A stretch of 7,119 bases of DNA from Bacteroidales bacterium (GTDB taxonomy: Bacteria > Bacteroidota > Bacteroidia > Bacteroidales > F082), in contig JANTGU010000114.1 in assembly GCA_024762735.1 (NCBI GenBank), forward strand, positions 1-7,119, read 5' to 3'. Shown here piece after piece: positions 5,418-7,119 of the stretch; position 1 is the stretch's first letter, and every line of letters begins with the position of its first letter. Made by a program: the position numbers and the translations under genes. The notes under the pieces are model-generated. The model was not told the origin of the DNA, did not search any database, and saw only the letters and a program-made list of their open reading frames with translations.

Positions 5418-7091
5418 ATGATTGAAAAAAAAGATATTCTTATTTTTTGTGAGAATAATCAACTCGAAAAAAGATATCCTTTTGGTACTACGCTGTACGA
5501 TATTTACGAGGATATGCAGATTTATATCGGCGAAGAGGTGCTGGGTGCTATTGTGAACAACACGCTAAAAGAGCTTGATTACATGATATATAAACCCAAA
5601 ACCATTAACTTCATCGGGTATAGTCATCCGGCCGGCAGACGCATGTACGAGCGCTCGTTGTCGATGGTGTTGTTTAAGGCAGTGTATGACCTCTTTCCGG
5701 AATATAAACTAAAAATTGAGCACTCTGTTTCGGGTGGGCTTTATTGTGAACTGGAGGGGTTAACTGACCACCGTCATCTTCCCCAAATTATCAATAAATT
5801 AACTGTGGCAATGAAAGATATTATTGCCAGCGACTTCCCCTTTGAACGTGAAGAGTTAAGAACCCATAAAGCGCTTGAAATTTTTGAAGCTTTTGGTCTG
5901 GAAGATAAATGTACGCTGATAAAAACACGAAACCAGTTTTACAGCTCGGTTTATAAACTGGATAATGTGGTGAATTATTTTTACGGATTTTTAATTCCTT
6001 CCACAGGGCTGCTTAAGAGATTTGATTTAGTAAAATACTATAAAGGCATGTTGCTGGTATTGCCTTCAAAAACCAACCCTGAAGTTTTTAAAAAAGTGAT
6101 AGCCCGAAACAAGCTGTTCGATATTTTTCAGGAGTTTAAAAACTGGGTTGAAATTGTTGGCGTACCCAACGTGGGGAGGTTAAATGAGTTGATATTACAG
6201 AACAAGCAGGGAAATATTATTAAAGTTTCGGAGGCTTTGCAAGAAAAAAAGATTGCCTGCATTGCCGAAAAAATAGATGAAAAAAAGTCGGTAAAAGTGA
6301 TCTTTATCTCGGGGCCCTCCTCATCGGGAAAAACAACTTTTGCCAAACGGCTGGGTATTCAGCTGGCGGTTATTGGTGTTAAACCCGAGGTTATTTCGAT
6401 GGACAACTATTTTGTAAATCGGGAAGACACCCCCAAAGATGAAAATGGAGAGTATGATTTTGAGAATCCCAAAGCCCTCGACATTGCCCTGTTTAATCAA
6501 AACCTGCTTGACCTGATTGACGGCAAAGAGATTGATCTTCCAAAATTTTCTTTTTCCGAGGGGAAACGGTTTTATGACAATTCAAAACTGAAGCTTAGTC
6601 AAAACGGGGTGATTATCATTGAAGGCATCCATGCGCTTAACCCCGATATTTCAAAACTTATTCCCGATAACCGGAAATTTAAGGTTTATGTTTCGGCGCT
6701 TACGCCCATTAGTTTCGACAGCAACAACAGGGTGCCCACCACCGATAACCGTTTAATCCGGCGAATGGTACGCGATAACCGGTATCGAAAATACAGCGCC
6801 CTTGAAACACTGCAACGCTGGTCCAGTGTTCGCAAGGGTGAAGAAAAACATATTTTCCCCTATCAGGAAGAGGCCGATGTGATGTTTAACACGGCGTTGC
6901 CCTACGAGCTTAGCGTGTTAAAACATTATGCCGAGCCTCTGCTTCGCGATGTGCCTCCCAACGAGCCTGAATATGCCGAAGCACGCCGGTTATTAAAATT
7001 TTTGGCCTATTTTAAAAGAATGGGCACCCGCGAAATTCCTCCCACCTCCATACTGCGTGAGTTTTTGGTGGGCAGCAGTTTTAGGTATTAA
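5418..7091 (+). CDS. Nucleoside (uridine) kinase-family protein with TGS/SAD-like N-terminus
   Basis: The 557-residue protein combines two parts. Residues about 4-62 look like a TGS domain, and 63-200 resemble the second additional (SAD) domain of threonyl-tRNA synthetase. From about 292 to 500 there is a P-loop kinase of the uridine kinase/phosphoribulokinase family. Visible kinase motifs are Walker A GPSSSGKTT (299-307), the substrate loop SMDNYF (327-332) with DENGEYDFENP (341-351), the acidic strand IIEGIHALN (400-408) and an Arg-rich lid DNRLIRRMVRDNRYR (443-457). E. coli Udk is about 213 residues, so the kinase part alone matches it. Expected chemistry is phosphorylation of uridine/cytidine or a related nucleoside in the cytoplasm. 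In the SAD-like part only His70 is seen (HPAGR), not the HxxxH metal motif, so editing activity is unlikely. A TTG at 5412 is the only earlier start; ATG 5418 is preferred. Confidence 0.85.
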   Translation: MIEKKDILIFCENNQLEKRYPFGTTLYDIYEDMQIYIGEEVLGAIVNNTLKELDYMIYKPKTINFIGYSHPAGRRMYERSLSMVLFKAVYDLFPEYKLKIEHSVSGGLYCELEGLTDHRHLPQIINKLTVAMKDIIASDFPFEREELRTHKALEIFEAFGLEDKCTLIKTRNQFYSSVYKLDNVVNYFYGFLIPSTGLLKRFDLVKYYKGMLLVLPSKTNPEVFKKVIARNKLFDIFQEFKNWVEIVGVPNVGRLNELILQNKQGNIIKVSEALQEKKIACIAEKIDEKKSVKVIFISGPSSSGKTTFAKRLGIQLAVIGVKPEVISMDNYFVNREDTPKDENGEYDFENPKALDIALFNQNLLDLIDGKEIDLPKFSFSEGKRFYDNSKLKLSQNGVIIIEGIHALNPDISKLIPDNRKFKVYVSALTPISFDSNNRVPTTDNRLIRRMVRDNRYRKYSALETLQRWSSVRKGEEKHIFPYQEEADVMFNTALPYELSVLKHYAEPLLRDVPPNEPEYAEARRLLKFLAYFKRMGTREIPPTSILREFLVGSSFRY

Positions 7092-7101
7092 TTCGGTTAT
7101 T

Positions 7102-7116
7102 AGTCGTCCCCCGACT
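7102..7116. repeat. Short hairpin after the kinase gene
   Basis: AGTCG (7102-7106) and CGACT (7112-7116) form a 5-bp stem with a TCCCC loop, 10 bases after the kinase stop. The window ends 3 bases later, so whether a T-tract follows cannot be seen. It could be the start of a terminator or chance. Confidence 0.3.
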
Positions 7117-7119
7117 CAA

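Noticed and set aside
1..7119. CRISPR array, tRNA, rRNA or complete insertion sequence
   Set aside because: No regularly spaced repeats, no tRNA-like cloverleaf and no intact transposase with paired ends were found on reading.

Overview
The window reads as chromosomal DNA of a member of the Bacteroidota, most likely from the Bacteroidales/Marinilabiliales side. The grounds are a dipeptidyl-peptidase 11-type S46 peptidase, a long nucleoside kinase with a TGS-like N-terminus, absent Shine-Dalgarno sequences, and three upstream sites that match the Bacteroidota -7 promoter element TAnnTTTG. The placement is inference from gene content, not a database match.

Layout: a small putative lipoprotein (6-218) lies on the minus strand and is divergent from everything else. 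On the plus strand follow an MlaE/MlaF-type lipid-transport ABC pair (320-1060 and 1057-1806, overlapping by ATGA) and a complete YefM-YoeB toxin-antitoxin pair (1872-2126 and 2123-2380, also overlapping by ATGA). A CvpA-family membrane protein (2416-2943) comes next, then a 29% G+C stretch with an 8-bp hairpin and a decayed REP-associated tyrosine transposase fragment (2947-3160). The plus strand ends with a secreted S46 dipeptidyl peptidase predicted to be DPP11-like (3207-5372) and a TGS/SAD-like uridine kinase-family fusion (5418-7091). No RNA gene or CRISPR array is visible, and no gene-free gap exceeds 300 bases.

Most of the window is housekeeping: envelope lipid traffic, peptide use and nucleoside salvage. 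The accessory part is 1812-3160, where an AT-rich toxin-antitoxin module and a transposase relic sit on either side of cvpA.

The sharpest signal is the control region of the toxin-antitoxin pair. A perfect 11-bp inverted repeat carries two TGTACA hexamers 12 bp apart, the geometry known from YefM-YoeB operators elsewhere, and a Bacteroidota -7 element spans its spacer. I see no convincing evidence of an entirely new biological system here.
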